DNA from: Chlorogloea sp. CCALA 695
Lineage (GTDB): Bacteria; Cyanobacteriota; Cyanobacteriia; Cyanobacteriales; Chroococcidiopsidaceae
Length of the DNA: 64,000 nt
Assembly: GCF_003003885.1 (NCBI RefSeq)
Contig: NZ_PVWN01000017.1
Span: 17,717-81,716, forward strand
Reading direction: 5' to 3'
This document shows, one piece after another, positions 52,186 to 61,276 of this stretch (its first letter is position 1; every line of letters starts with the position of its first letter). Under the pieces are notes generated by a model. The model did no database searches and was not told the DNA's origin. It saw nothing but the letters and a program-made list of their open reading frames with translations. A program made the translations under genes and the position numbers.

Positions 52186-53220
52186 CTTTGCAGCGTTCAT
52201 TGCTGCCCCAATTAGTCCTACTTGAGGATTGAGAATAATGTATACAGGAACGCTTTTCAATAGCGAACTTACTCGCCCTTTATGAGTAAAAGCATGAAGA
52301 AAAGAACCATCTTCTAACAAAGGTAAGATTTTGGCAGCAATTCCCCCAGCCACGTACAAACCCCCATAAGGCAATAGTTTCAAAGCTAGGTTTCCTGCTT
52401 CTGCGCCGTAAGCTTCGACAAACATTTGCATAGCTTGTTCGCAAAGGCGATCGCGTTTTTCTAAAGCCGCCGAAGCTATAGCCGCCGCCGGATCGACAGT
52501 TCTTTCTCCTTTACCTGCTTCTTCTTCCCAAGTTCGGACAACTTGCCCAATAGTCGGCGACTCGTTGGCAAAATGCCAATCTCGCAAAAATTGGTAAATT
52601 GCAATAATCCCTTGACCTGACACCACCCGCTCTATAGAAACACTCGCAATATCGTGCTTATCTAGCAAATATTTCAATAGCTGAAACTCTAATTCCGAGC
52701 GGGGCGCAAAGTCTGCGTGTCCGCCTTCGGAGGCAAAAACTCGATAACTATCCCCATTTTGAATTAAAAAACCTTCACCTAAACCTGTCCCCGCGCCAAT
52801 TACCGCGATGGGAGCAATTGGTTGTAAATTGCCACTTTGCAAAGAATACAAGTCCGACGCATCTAAACCTAAAATGCCATGTCCAACCGCTTCAAAGTCA
52901 TTGATTAACGCAATTTGAGCAATACCCAATTCTTCCTCTAGGCGTTTTGCATCCAGAAACCACGCTAAATTAGTTAGCTTTACACTGTTATTGACAACGG
53001 GCCCAGCGATCGCAAAACAAGCCCTTGCTGGTGGCGACGAATCCCCTAGTTTTTGGGCGGCGGTAGCAAGAAACTGCTGCACCATTGGCACTAAATCGCT
53101 AAAATCGCGGCTGCGGTAGCGCTCCTCATACAAAGTCAGCAAAATTGATCCATCTGATGCTTCTACTAGCCGCAAGACAGTTTTAGTACCGCCTATATCT
53201 CCCGCCAATAATAAATTCAT
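52180..53220 (-). CDS. glk: Glucokinase
   Basis: A 346-residue Glk-family kinase that makes glucose 6-phosphate. Visible are the phosphate-1 motif LLAGDIGGTKTVLRL, the ALINDFEAVGHGIL segment with catalytic Asp, GAGTGLGEGFLI, the EGGHADFAPRSELEFQLL sugar site and VYVAGGIAAKILPLL. It is the last gene of a leftward cluster (larE - methyltransferase - histidine phosphatase - glk) and is only 4 bases after the phosphatase gene. Confidence 0.92.
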   Translation of the reverse strand: MNLLLAGDIGGTKTVLRLVEASDGSILLTLYEERYRSRDFSDLVPMVQQFLATAAQKLGDSSPPARACFAIAGPVVNNSVKLTNLAWFLDAKRLEEELGIAQIALINDFEAVGHGILGLDASDLYSLQSGNLQPIAPIAVIGAGTGLGEGFLIQNGDSYRVFASEGGHADFAPRSELEFQLLKYLLDKHDIASVSIERVVSGQGIIAIYQFLRDWHFANESPTIGQVVRTWEEEAGKGERTVDPAAAIASAALEKRDRLCEQAMQMFVEAYGAEAGNLALKLLPYGGLYVAGGIAAKILPLLEDGSFLHAFTHKGRVSSLLKSVPVYIILNPQVGLIGAAMNAAKL

Positions 53221-53224
53221 GAGC

Positions 53225-53869
53225 CTAATTAAACCGAATTACTTCTTCTACTTGAGCAAGGTGGGAGGTATCCCCCTTTAATTGCAATACCCAATGTGGA
53301 TCGACGCGCACCACTTTAATTAAGCAACATAAAGCTGCTTTTATTTCAGTTTTGGCAACTCCTCCAACTAATCCTATTGTCGCACCGACTACCGATGCAC
53401 CATGTCCTACTAGCAATATATCTTCGGAAAACTCCTCAGCAAGTTTTCTTGCTGTTTCTCCCGCTCTCAAATATGCAGTTTCTCCGATTTCTGGATATTG
53501 AGCAATGATGCGAGAATTATAGTTAGTATCAATCCGGGGAAATAATGCTCCTAAATCTTCTATTGACATTTTTTCCGGGGTTTCGCTCATCCACTCAGGA
53601 TTTAGCCATTCACTTAGTCCAGATTCGAGTTTAATCTGCAAGTCTAGAACTTCCGCAACTTGATTTGCTGTTTGTACTGTGCGTAAAAACGGCGATGAGA
53701 AAATAGCTGTAATGTTCTCGTTCTTTAGACGTTGGGCTAATTGGGATGCCTGCACTAAACCATCATCAGAAAGCGGCGGATCGTAACGTCTTTCGGCAGT
53801 AAGAAACCAATCGGGATTTACAAAATCTAAGCGGTTGGCGTGTCTAGCAATCCAGATTGTTTGAGTCAT
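53225..53869 (-). CDS. Histidine phosphatase family protein (Sts/TULA-like)
   Basis: A 214-residue phosphatase. The N-terminal motif is ARHANRLDF (RHA instead of the usual RHG), then YDPPLSDDG, FSSPFLRTVQTA, LESGLSEWLNPEWM and the second histidine in LLVGHGASV. The RHA-R-x-D-F, LRTVQTA and GL-EW features remind me of eukaryotic UBASH3/Sts phosphatases and related bacterial proteins more than of glycolytic phosphoglycerate mutase. The substrate is not known. It lies 7 bases after the methyltransferase gene and 4 bases before glk. Confidence 0.83.
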   Translation of the reverse strand: MTQTIWIARHANRLDFVNPDWFLTAERRYDPPLSDDGLVQASQLAQRLKNENITAIFSSPFLRTVQTANQVAEVLDLQIKLESGLSEWLNPEWMSETPEKMSIEDLGALFPRIDTNYNSRIIAQYPEIGETAYLRAGETARKLAEEFSEDILLVGHGASVVGATIGLVGGVAKTEIKAALCCLIKVVRVDPHWVLQLKGDTSHLAQVEEVIRFN

Positions 53870-53876
53870 TGTTTAT

Positions 53877-54557
53877 CTATAAACTTACTTTTAATAATTG
53901 ATTTCCGCCTTTTTGAAACTCATAATCAACTTGTTGGATTCCTGCCTTATATCCGCTATTGTCTAACTCCTGCAATACTGGTAAGAGTAAATCCGATTGC
54001 TCCCCAGAAATATTTAATAAGGGAAATATGCGTACTTCTTTCGCAACTCGGCACAATTCTTTAATAGAATTTAAGTGAAACTCTAATGATAAATGATCTG
54101 AGTAGGTAAACAGCAAATGAGAAACCAACGCTAAATCAAATTGTCGATCTTTAAAGGATAAGTTAGGTAATTCATCTAATACATAACGCCCCTCTTGCAA
54201 TCCTAAAGGGAAATCATTTAAAAACTGATTCATTGCCTCCATTCTTATTTTTCCTAATTGTTCTGGCGACTCAATATTTTGCCAAACATAATTAGCTAAA
54301 TTTGCTTTTAACCCATCAATAACTGTTTGGTAAGTTTCTTGAATCCGCCCAGAAATTTCATCGGCGCTAAATTGATAAATTGGATCGCACGATATTACTT
54401 TATGTCCTTGGCTCGTCATTTGGGCATTAAAACTAGCTGGGCCGCCTCCACAATCAAGAATCGATAAATTAAATTCATCGGGTGTTAGATTAAACATTCC
54501 AATATATTCCTTTAGCGATCGCCCCCAAAGAATAATCTTGTCTAGCTTAAAACCCAT
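53877..54557 (-). CDS. SAM-dependent methyltransferase-like protein
   Basis: A 226-residue protein. Motif I is SILDCGGGPASFNAQMTSQG, with the acidic end of strand 2 in VISCDPIYQFSADE. LALVSHLLFTYSDHLSLEFH and ELCRVAKEVRIFPLL resemble later strands of class I methyltransferases. I recognise it as a conserved cyanobacterial protein but not its substrate. It is placed between larE (49 bases upstream) and the phosphatase gene (7 bases downstream). Confidence 0.75.
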   Translation of the reverse strand: MGFKLDKIILWGRSLKEYIGMFNLTPDEFNLSILDCGGGPASFNAQMTSQGHKVISCDPIYQFSADEISGRIQETYQTVIDGLKANLANYVWQNIESPEQLGKIRMEAMNQFLNDFPLGLQEGRYVLDELPNLSFKDRQFDLALVSHLLFTYSDHLSLEFHLNSIKELCRVAKEVRIFPLLNISGEQSDLLLPVLQELDNSGYKAGIQQVDYEFQKGGNQLLKVSL

Positions 54558-54606
54558 TTATTTATCCTTTTGTAGTGGGTATATCCAAATATACCTCTAC
54601 ATTTAT

Positions 54607-55425
54607 CTAAACTGGCAAGGAGACAGGATTTAAAACCTGGTTTAATTTGCCACTGCGGTAGCCTTCCAAGTCTAAAGTCACGTACATAAAACCGTAGCTT
54701 TGAAAAGCTGAGACGACTTTCTGTAGATCGCACTTTAATACAAATTCCTTAATTTGTTCCGGTGCTAATTCAATTTTTGCCGTATCATCGAGCGATCGCA
54801 CTCTCAAATTATTAAACCCTAACTTTCTTAAATACACTTCTGCTCTCCCTACACGCTGCAACTTAGCAATAGTAATTTCTTCACCATAAGGAAAACGAGA
54901 GCTAAGACAAGGTTGAGCAGGTTTATCCCACCAAGATAAGCCTAAAATTTGGGATATTTGCCTAACTTCAAACTTAGTGATGCCCAATTCTGCCAAAGGC
55001 GATCGCGCTCCTCTTTCTTTGGCGGCGGCGATTCCTGGGCGGTAGTCGTGTAAATCGTCAGCGTTTACCCCATCTACCACGTAAGGATAACCAAGCTCTT
55101 TAGCTAAGGGTTTAAGAGTGTCGTGCAACTCGCTCTTACAAAAATAGCAACGATTTACTGGGTTTGCTCGATAGTTGGGATTGTCCATTTCGTGAGTTTG
55201 GACTATTTGATGAGCAATGCCAATTTCGGTTGCTTGAATGCAAGCGTCTTCTAACTCCTCCGGTAGCAGCGAAGGAGAAGCCGCCGTTACAGCTAGAGCG
55301 CGATCGCCTAGCGTATCATAGGCAACCTTGGCAATCAAAGCACTATCTACCCCCCCAGAGTAAGCAATTATCGCCCTCTCCATCTCTGCAAATAAGGTTT
55401 TTAGTTGCTCAATTTTTTGTTGCAT
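54607..55425 (-). CDS. larE: ATP-dependent sacrificial sulfur transferase LarE
   Basis: A 272-residue PP-loop protein: SGGVDS at 23-28, NRCYFCKSEL near 91-100, VDGVNADDLHDYRPG, and C173 in QPCLSSRFPYGEE, which corresponds to the sacrificial Cys of Lactobacillus LarE that gives its sulfur to the nickel-pincer nucleotide. The partner genes larB and larC are not in this window, so the cofactor pathway cannot be confirmed here. It is the first gene of a leftward cluster with a methyltransferase, a phosphatase and glk. Confidence 0.87.
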   Translation of the reverse strand: MQQKIEQLKTLFAEMERAIIAYSGGVDSALIAKVAYDTLGDRALAVTAASPSLLPEELEDACIQATEIGIAHQIVQTHEMDNPNYRANPVNRCYFCKSELHDTLKPLAKELGYPYVVDGVNADDLHDYRPGIAAAKERGARSPLAELGITKFEVRQISQILGLSWWDKPAQPCLSSRFPYGEEITIAKLQRVGRAEVYLRKLGFNNLRVRSLDDTAKIELAPEQIKEFVLKCDLQKVVSAFQSYGFMYVTLDLEGYRSGKLNQVLNPVSLPV

Positions 55426-55495
55426 TTTTCATTACTTTAGGTCGCTCTATTTTATTTTAAAGATTTTGCTTATAAAACTTCAAGTTTTGCTTTCT

Positions 55496-57745
55496 TTAGG
55501 GCAATTGTGACATTGGTAGATGCAATGTAAAACAACTTCCTTGTCCCATTTGCGATTTTAAAGTAATGTCTCCCCCATGCAGCCGCGCTAATTTGCGTGA
55601 CAAAGCCAAACCTAACCCTGTACCTTCATATTTGCGATTTAAACCGCTATCTAGTTGTTTAAAGGGCTGAAATAACCCTAATTGCTCTGCTTTGTCTATT
55701 CCAATCCCTGTATCTATTACTGATAACTCTAAATTATTTCCACTTTTTTTTACTTGCAGCGTTACCGATCCATGTTCTGTAAACTTGACGGCATTAGATA
55801 ATAGATTTACAAGTATTTGTTTAACTCGGCGGCGATCGGCTACCCAAGTTGTGACATCACTAGCAATTAATATTTTCAGTTCCAAGTTTTGTTGTAAACA
55901 TTGTTCTCGAATAAACGCCAAGCAGCTTTGACAAAGTTCCTCTACTACAATCGTTTCTACAGCTAGTTCTTCTTTCCCGGCTTCTACCTTAGATAAATCT
56001 AACAAATCGTTAATGAGTTCCAACAAATGATTGCCGCAACTTGCGACACCTTCTATGTATTGTTGTTGTTTGGCGTTTAATGGTCCGAAAATTTGTTGTA
56101 GCAATATATTAGAAAATCCTAATATCCCCGTTAATGGGGTTCTTAATTCGTGGCTCATATTACTTAAAAAGTCACTTTTCGATAAATTAGCCGCCTCAGA
56201 AATTAATTTTTCTTGTTCTAATTGTTGAGTGCGTTCTTTAACTAATTTTTCCAGCATCTCATAACTTTGAGCATTGTAGAGAGCGATCGCTGCTTGATCG
56301 GCAATTTGTTTCAATAGTTCGATTTCCTCTTTACTAAATGCTCTATGTTTGGTAGTTGTATGCAAACTTATACCACCAAAAAACTTATCTCGAATATAAA
56401 TAGGTGTTTTTAGGATCGAAAGAATTTGTCCATGCTCAATTAGCGCCAATTCCTTGGTTGAAAGTTCTGATTGTTCTTTCTCTGTAGGTACGTGCAGAAC
56501 TTGATCAGTCTGGGATTGTGTTCCCGGTAACAAGTCGAGCCATTCCCCGATTGGTTCTTGAAATCCCTGGATACATACAACGGATTCCCTTGCTCTCCAT
56601 TCACTACGAATGGAAATTTGTTCGTTTTCTAAATCAATACAAAAAATAACTACTTGGTCTACTCCAAAGTATTCGCCAGTTAGTTGAACTATTTTTTGTA
56701 AAATAAATTCTGGATCGAGACTAGAATTAATTGCTCTAGCGATTTGGTTTAAGGTTTCTTCTCTACCTGCTCGTTCTTGAATTTGGCGAAACAACTTAGC
56801 TTGGTGAATTGCGATCGCGCAACGCTCGGCGATGGTTTTAATTAACCCTATTTCATCTTCAGTCCACTGACGAACGCGATCGCACTGGAGTAAAACAATT
56901 TCGCCTAACTCGATCTGTTGGTGCAATAAAGGAGCAATTATTAAGGAGCGAATTCCTCCCTCTAAAGCAATTTGCTGAATTTCTGGCGCTACAGTATCGT
57001 CAATAGTAGACATAACTACTATTTCACCTAGCTTTAATTGAGCTTGATAGTGTGGATATAAGCCGCACTTACTATCAACAAAATATTTCTTAGCGGCGTT
57101 AGCTTCGCTAACGTAGTTAATGTTCATTTCCCCTTGATGATTCGCTTGAACCATAATGCAGCAACTAAGGTTCAAATTTAACTGCAACATATTAGCGGTA
57201 GTTTGCAGCATTTCATCTATTACTAAAGTACCGCGCATTGCTTGAACAATCTGATTAATAATTGCTTCAGTTTTCGCTCTTTGCTCAACTTTCTTTAAAG
57301 CTGCTTGCTGCTGACGACGCATCGCAAACTCTCTTAGCGATCGCTTTAAAACTACTGGCAAACGAAATAGCCGATCTTTAAGTACATAATCGGTCATTCC
57401 AGCTTTAATACAGTCAACGGCGGCTTCTTCTCCCAAGCTCCCAGTAACTAAAATTAACGGAATTTCTCTTCCAGTTTTTTGTAGTATTTTTAACACTTGG
57501 TACGCTGTAAACTGAGGTAAACGATAATCTGCTATTACTGCATCGTAAGTATGGGCTTGTAGCAATTGTTTAGTACCTTCTAAGGTATCTGTAGATTGAT
57601 AGGAAAACGGTATTTCTGCTTTTTCTAAAACCAGCGTCACCAATTCCACGTCAGAAGCTACATCTTCGACAATCAATAAGTTTAGGGATAGTTCGATGGG
57701 CAATTCTTGCCAAGATCCAGCTTGAGAGCAATCTAAATCAGCCAT
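55496..57745 (-). CDS. Receiver-GAF-GAF-histidine kinase
   Basis: A 749-residue sensor kinase. A receiver domain (about 21-135) with phosphoacceptor D73 (VIADYRLP) comes first. Two GAF domains follow (about 165-320 and 330-490). The HisKA part has FLSNMSHELRTPLTGILGFS, and the ATPase domain has the N box ILVNLLSNAVKFTE, DTGIGI and GTGLGLALS. There is no membrane segment, so it is cytosolic. The GAF domains lack an evident Cys for a bilin, though I did not test this carefully. Probably part of a phosphorelay. Confidence 0.87.
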   Translation of the reverse strand: MADLDCSQAGSWQELPIELSLNLLIVEDVASDVELVTLVLEKAEIPFSYQSTDTLEGTKQLLQAHTYDAVIADYRLPQFTAYQVLKILQKTGREIPLILVTGSLGEEAAVDCIKAGMTDYVLKDRLFRLPVVLKRSLREFAMRRQQQAALKKVEQRAKTEAIINQIVQAMRGTLVIDEMLQTTANMLQLNLNLSCCIMVQANHQGEMNINYVSEANAAKKYFVDSKCGLYPHYQAQLKLGEIVVMSTIDDTVAPEIQQIALEGGIRSLIIAPLLHQQIELGEIVLLQCDRVRQWTEDEIGLIKTIAERCAIAIHQAKLFRQIQERAGREETLNQIARAINSSLDPEFILQKIVQLTGEYFGVDQVVIFCIDLENEQISIRSEWRARESVVCIQGFQEPIGEWLDLLPGTQSQTDQVLHVPTEKEQSELSTKELALIEHGQILSILKTPIYIRDKFFGGISLHTTTKHRAFSKEEIELLKQIADQAAIALYNAQSYEMLEKLVKERTQQLEQEKLISEAANLSKSDFLSNMSHELRTPLTGILGFSNILLQQIFGPLNAKQQQYIEGVASCGNHLLELINDLLDLSKVEAGKEELAVETIVVEELCQSCLAFIREQCLQQNLELKILIASDVTTWVADRRRVKQILVNLLSNAVKFTEHGSVTLQVKKSGNNLELSVIDTGIGIDKAEQLGLFQPFKQLDSGLNRKYEGTGLGLALSRKLARLHGGDITLKSQMGQGSCFTLHLPMSQLP

Positions 57746-58165
57746 TATTTGACTACTGCTAAAGTATTATTAATTGGATAGCGCTCAAAATATAAGGATT
57801 TATAATTATAAATATATTTTTAATTTATTTAGCTTAAACTCTAAATGTATCCTGTTTTACATTTGGTCAAAGATAGCGATTTTTTCGTGCCGCACTGAAT
57901 TATTTTAGGTTTCTCATTACCAGCTAGAGCTGGAGTATCAACTGTTTTTTAAAACTTGAAACTAAAAATAATTAAGACTTTGACCTATCATAACTGCTGC
58001 GCTCGACCTTGCATACTCTTATCCGTAAAACAAATTTATTAAGGCTAAATAGGCTCTAAAAAAGTATTGCTAACTACTTATTTCAAGTCAACTCTATTTT
58101 AAATCATTAAACTCATAATTTTATAATTTTAGCTGTACAGATTTTACAACCCCAAGAGATAATTA
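57746..58165. other. Intergenic region between two kinase genes, no gene found
   Basis: A 420-base, very AT-rich spacer. No ORF or stable hairpin with a T-run was seen. It probably holds the promoter of the downstream receiver-GAF kinase and the 3' region of the upstream kinase. CAGCTAGAGCTG (about 57920-57931) is a short perfect palindrome. Confidence 0.4.
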
Positions 58166-59995
58166 TTAAACTTTAAAATAAAATGTTGTACCTAAATTGG
58201 GTTGACTTTCAGCCCAAATTGTGCCGCCGTGACGGTGAATAATTCTTTGGACGATCGCAAGTCCAATGCCTGTACCGGGAAAATCTTGTGGGGGATGCAA
58301 TCGCTGAAATGCAGCAAACAACTTATCTGCATATTCCATTTGAAAACCGATGCCGTTATCTTGAACAAAAATTGTGCTGTCAGGTAAAAAACCAATTTTA
58401 ATTTGAGGCGAACAGTGAAAGCTGCTGAATTTAACAGCATTGTCGATTAAATTACTAAATACTTGTTGAAGTAGAATAGGATCGCCGATTACGGAGGGTA
58501 ATTCTGTAATGGTAAATTTTATTGCAGAATTATTTGTATGCTCCATCGCCAAAGCAACGGCGGTATCAACCAAAGGACGGAGATCAACAGTTTGTTTGAT
58601 TAATGGTTTTTGCCCAATCCGCGACAAGCTCAACAAACCATCAATCAGAAATCCCATTTTCTGGCTGCTGGTATCAATTACATTAAGATAATGAGCTATT
58701 TTCTCATTTTCTAAAGCGCCAGTCGGTTCTAACCTTCGCTCCAGAGCTTCAACAAAACCAGTAATATGTCGTAAGGGAGCGCGTAAGTCGTGAGAGACAG
58801 AATAAGAAAATGCTTCTAATTCTTTATTAGTCAATTCTAGTTGTGCGGTACGCTCATTGACTTTTTGCTCTAAAGTTTGGTTAAGTTGCCTAACTTCAGA
58901 TTCTGCTCGTTGCAAATCGGTCAGTTGGCGCTCTAAAGATTGAGCCATGTAGTCAAAAGTCTGCGCCAAGAAGCTAAGTTCTTCTTGACGGTTGGGTAAA
59001 TTGGTGCGAGTAGTGAGATCCCCCGCCGCCAGAAGTGCGGTAGCATTGACTAAACTTTTTAAAGGACGAATCCAAAATACTTCGCTACCAATCCAAGCTA
59101 TAACAAAAGCGATCGCGGTTACTAAGGCAAGTCCTAGCAAGTTACGCTTCAAAGTCCGGTTAGCTTGAGCAAAGGGATCAGTTTGGGAAACGCTAATAGC
59201 CGCCATATATCTATTAGGGTCGACAGAGTAGTTTTCCTCTGTAGCTACATATAAATGTTCGCTACCATCTACACTACGAATTTTTGCTATATCTTTGCTT
59301 GTAACCAGCATATGTTTAATGATTGGCAGATGCAAAGTAGATTTTACTTGCAACTTTTTCGGCTCTGGATAACGAGCGACTTCCAAACCATTGCGATCGA
59401 GTATGCTTAAAGCTGCCCCTTCAGGAAGCAATATTTTTGGGATAATTGTACTGAGCCAATTAGAATTTAAGATTAAAAAGACTGTCAATTCTACTTGATT
59501 TTGCTCGTTTAATATTGGGTAGGCGCAGACTACAGAGTTTTGATTAGAGCCATGCTGTGGAGACTTGCCTACAGTAAAAGTACGATTGGTTATTGTTTGT
59601 TGCAACCAATAGCGTTCTTGGGGTTTGATTGGCATAGAATAGGGCAAAGCACTACAAACTATGTTGCCATTGGCTTTGACTACCCCGATGTTTTCATAGA
59701 TCGGGTAAGACTGTAACACATTTTTTAAAAGGGCTTCACATTCTTTTGCTGCTGGAGTGTGAACTTGAGCAAATTTTGCCAGTATTAATAATAATTGTTG
59801 AGCATTTTGAAGAAGCTGAGTTTGATGCGTAGCCGCATGTCTACTAACTTTGAGCATCTCTGCTCTTGTTTGATCTATACCCAAACGCCGAGCTTCGATC
59901 CCATTGTAAAGGGTCATCCCTAGTACAGGTACGATACAAACAAGTATCAGCAAAATTGAGCGATCGCGCAAGCTAGTAAAATAAAAACGGCGCAT
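58166..59995 (-). CDS. Membrane sensor histidine kinase with extracytoplasmic domain
   Basis: A 609-residue kinase. Transmembrane segments lie near 13-30 (ILLILVCIVPVLGMTLYN) and 282-305 (NLLGLALVTAIAFVIAWIGS), surrounding a Cache-like sensor of some 250 residues. A HAMP domain follows (IRPLKSLVNATALLAAGDLT), then a helical linker, HisKA (FSYSVSHDLRAPLRHITGF) and HATPase (SNLIDNAVKFSS; QDNGIGF; GTGIGLAIVQRI). The SHDLRAPLRHITGF variant is typical of cyanobacterial phytochrome-like kinases. The stimulus is unknown. Confidence 0.87.
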   Translation of the reverse strand: MRRFYFTSLRDRSILLILVCIVPVLGMTLYNGIEARRLGIDQTRAEMLKVSRHAATHQTQLLQNAQQLLLILAKFAQVHTPAAKECEALLKNVLQSYPIYENIGVVKANGNIVCSALPYSMPIKPQERYWLQQTITNRTFTVGKSPQHGSNQNSVVCAYPILNEQNQVELTVFLILNSNWLSTIIPKILLPEGAALSILDRNGLEVARYPEPKKLQVKSTLHLPIIKHMLVTSKDIAKIRSVDGSEHLYVATEENYSVDPNRYMAAISVSQTDPFAQANRTLKRNLLGLALVTAIAFVIAWIGSEVFWIRPLKSLVNATALLAAGDLTTRTNLPNRQEELSFLAQTFDYMAQSLERQLTDLQRAESEVRQLNQTLEQKVNERTAQLELTNKELEAFSYSVSHDLRAPLRHITGFVEALERRLEPTGALENEKIAHYLNVIDTSSQKMGFLIDGLLSLSRIGQKPLIKQTVDLRPLVDTAVALAMEHTNNSAIKFTITELPSVIGDPILLQQVFSNLIDNAVKFSSFHCSPQIKIGFLPDSTIFVQDNGIGFQMEYADKLFAAFQRLHPPQDFPGTGIGLAIVQRIIHRHGGTIWAESQPNLGTTFYFKV

Positions 59996-60103
59996 ATAGT
60001 GCAGCTAATTATTTATTGAGTCTCATGGCAAGCAAAGTTACTTTTCCTAACTTCTCTCCACACTCTATCCTGATAATCAATACTTTTTAGTTAAAAATAA
60101 CCT

Positions 60104-60970
60104 ATGGCTGGACAACTAGCGCAATTATTCATCAATGGCATTGCTGTCGGCAGTATTATCGCTTTAGCGGCGGTAGGGTTAACGCTTACCTACGGTATCT
60201 TGCGCTTATCAAATTTTGCTCATGGAGATTTTATGACTTTGGGAGCTTACATTGCTCTTAGTGCCAATCTTCAGGGTCTAAATATTTGGCTATCGATAAT
60301 TTTAGGTGGATTCGGCACGGTAGCTGGAATGCTATTGTCGGAAAAATTGCTATGGTCAACGATGCGCGATCGCCGAGCTAGTTCAACTACTCTAATTATT
60401 ATCTCCATTGGGCTTGCTTTATTTATCCGCAACGGCATTATTTTAATTTGGGGCGGCGCTAGTCAAAGCTACGATTTGCCTGTTAGTGATGCTCTCACCT
60501 TTTGGGGACTACGAATACCTCAAAATCAGTTATTAGTTGTCGGGCTTGCCGCGATCGCAATTTTAGCATTGCATTATCTGTTGCAGTACACCAAAGTTGG
60601 CAAGGCAATGCGCGCGGTAGCTGACGATATCGACTTGGCGAGGGTTTCGGGTATAGATGTCGAGCGGGTAGTGCTTTGGACTTGGATAATTGCTGGAACT
60701 TTGACCGCTCTGGGAGGCTGTATGTATGGTTTGACTACCGGGTTGCGCCCTAATATGGGCTGGTTTTTAATTTTACCAATGTTTGCCTCGGTGACTTTGG
60801 GCGGCATTGGCAACCCTTACGGAGCGATCGCGGCGGCTTTGATTATTGGCATTAGCCAAGAAATGAGTACCCCCTGGTTGGGTTCTCAATACAAACTAGC
60901 TGTAGCCTTGTCGTTGATGATTGTAGTATTGCTAATTCGTCCTAAAGGCTTATTTAGAAGCACTATTTAA
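60104..60970 (+). CDS. Branched-chain/neutral amino acid ABC transporter permease (LivH family)
   Basis: A 288-residue membrane protein with about eight spans. The LivH/NatD family signature is visible: GIAVGSIIALAAVGLTLTYG, LSNFAHGDFMTLGAYIAL, the EAA-like loop ADDIDLARVSGIDVERVV, and the end VLLIRPKGLFR. It is the permease of a hydrophobic amino acid importer; its partners (LivM, LivF, LivG, binding protein) are not nearby. Such scattered arrangement is known for the Nat systems of cyanobacteria. UrtB is less likely, as there is no urt operon here. Confidence 0.86.
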   Translation: MAGQLAQLFINGIAVGSIIALAAVGLTLTYGILRLSNFAHGDFMTLGAYIALSANLQGLNIWLSIILGGFGTVAGMLLSEKLLWSTMRDRRASSTTLIIISIGLALFIRNGIILIWGGASQSYDLPVSDALTFWGLRIPQNQLLVVGLAAIAILALHYLLQYTKVGKAMRAVADDIDLARVSGIDVERVVLWTWIIAGTLTALGGCMYGLTTGLRPNMGWFLILPMFASVTLGGIGNPYGAIAAALIIGISQEMSTPWLGSQYKLAVALSLMIVVLLIRPKGLFRSTI

Positions 60971-60976
60971 AGCAAA

Positions 60977-61007
60977 GGCGCACGCTAAATAACGTGCGCC
61001 TTCTTTT
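60977..61007. terminator. Bidirectional terminator
   Basis: The arms GGCGCACG / CGTGCGCC (60977-60984 and 60993-61000) have TTCTTTT on the right side and AAA on the left, so it works for the amino acid permease gene rightward and can serve the small leftward gene at 61016. Confidence 0.8.
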
Positions 61008-61015
61008 AGCTAATC

Positions 61016-61159
61016 CTAGGGATTAATCACGTGGAAGTAGATGGCGGCAACTAAAAAGTTACCAGCTAAAAGAAGCAAAGAAACAATAGTCCGAAAGGGA
61101 TAAGGAGCAGTGCTATTATTCATAGTTGCGCCCTTGGGATCGTTCATTTTAGCTGTCAT
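61016..61159 (-). CDS. Small membrane protein, 47 residues
   Basis: A short gene, ATG 61159 to TAG 61016, with a ribosome-binding site AGGA about 10 bases upstream. It encodes a soluble N-terminus (MTAKMNDPKGATMNNSTAPY) and one transmembrane helix (FRTIVSLLLLAGNFLVAAIY), ending FHVINP. Size and shape are those of small thylakoid subunits of cyanobacteria, but I do not recognise it for certain. The terminator at 60977 follows its stop directly. Later in-frame Met codons (position 5 or 13) are possible starts. Confidence 0.65.
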   Translation of the reverse strand: MTAKMNDPKGATMNNSTAPYPFRTIVSLLLLAGNFLVAAIYFHVINP

Positions 61160-61240
61160 CAGTACAAATCCTTTTTCTTGTAACTTAATTAAGGAATACC
61201 AAAGAACGCTACCTTTGACTAGAAATCTGAAGAAATATTT

Positions 61241-61270
61241 TTGGTAATGGGTAATGGGTAATTGGTAATT
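61241..61270. repeat. Heptamer tandem repeat (STRR type), second array
   Basis: Four seven-base units: TTGGTAA, TGGGTAA, TGGGTAA, TTGGTAA, then TTG. The array ends 7 bases before the lipA stop codon at 61277. Same type as the array at 49254. Confidence 0.75.
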
Positions 61271-61276
61271 GTTACC

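Noticed and set aside
54542..54733. Leftward 63-codon ORF inside the larE 3' end
   Set aside because: Shadow frame of larE that overlaps its conserved C-terminus.
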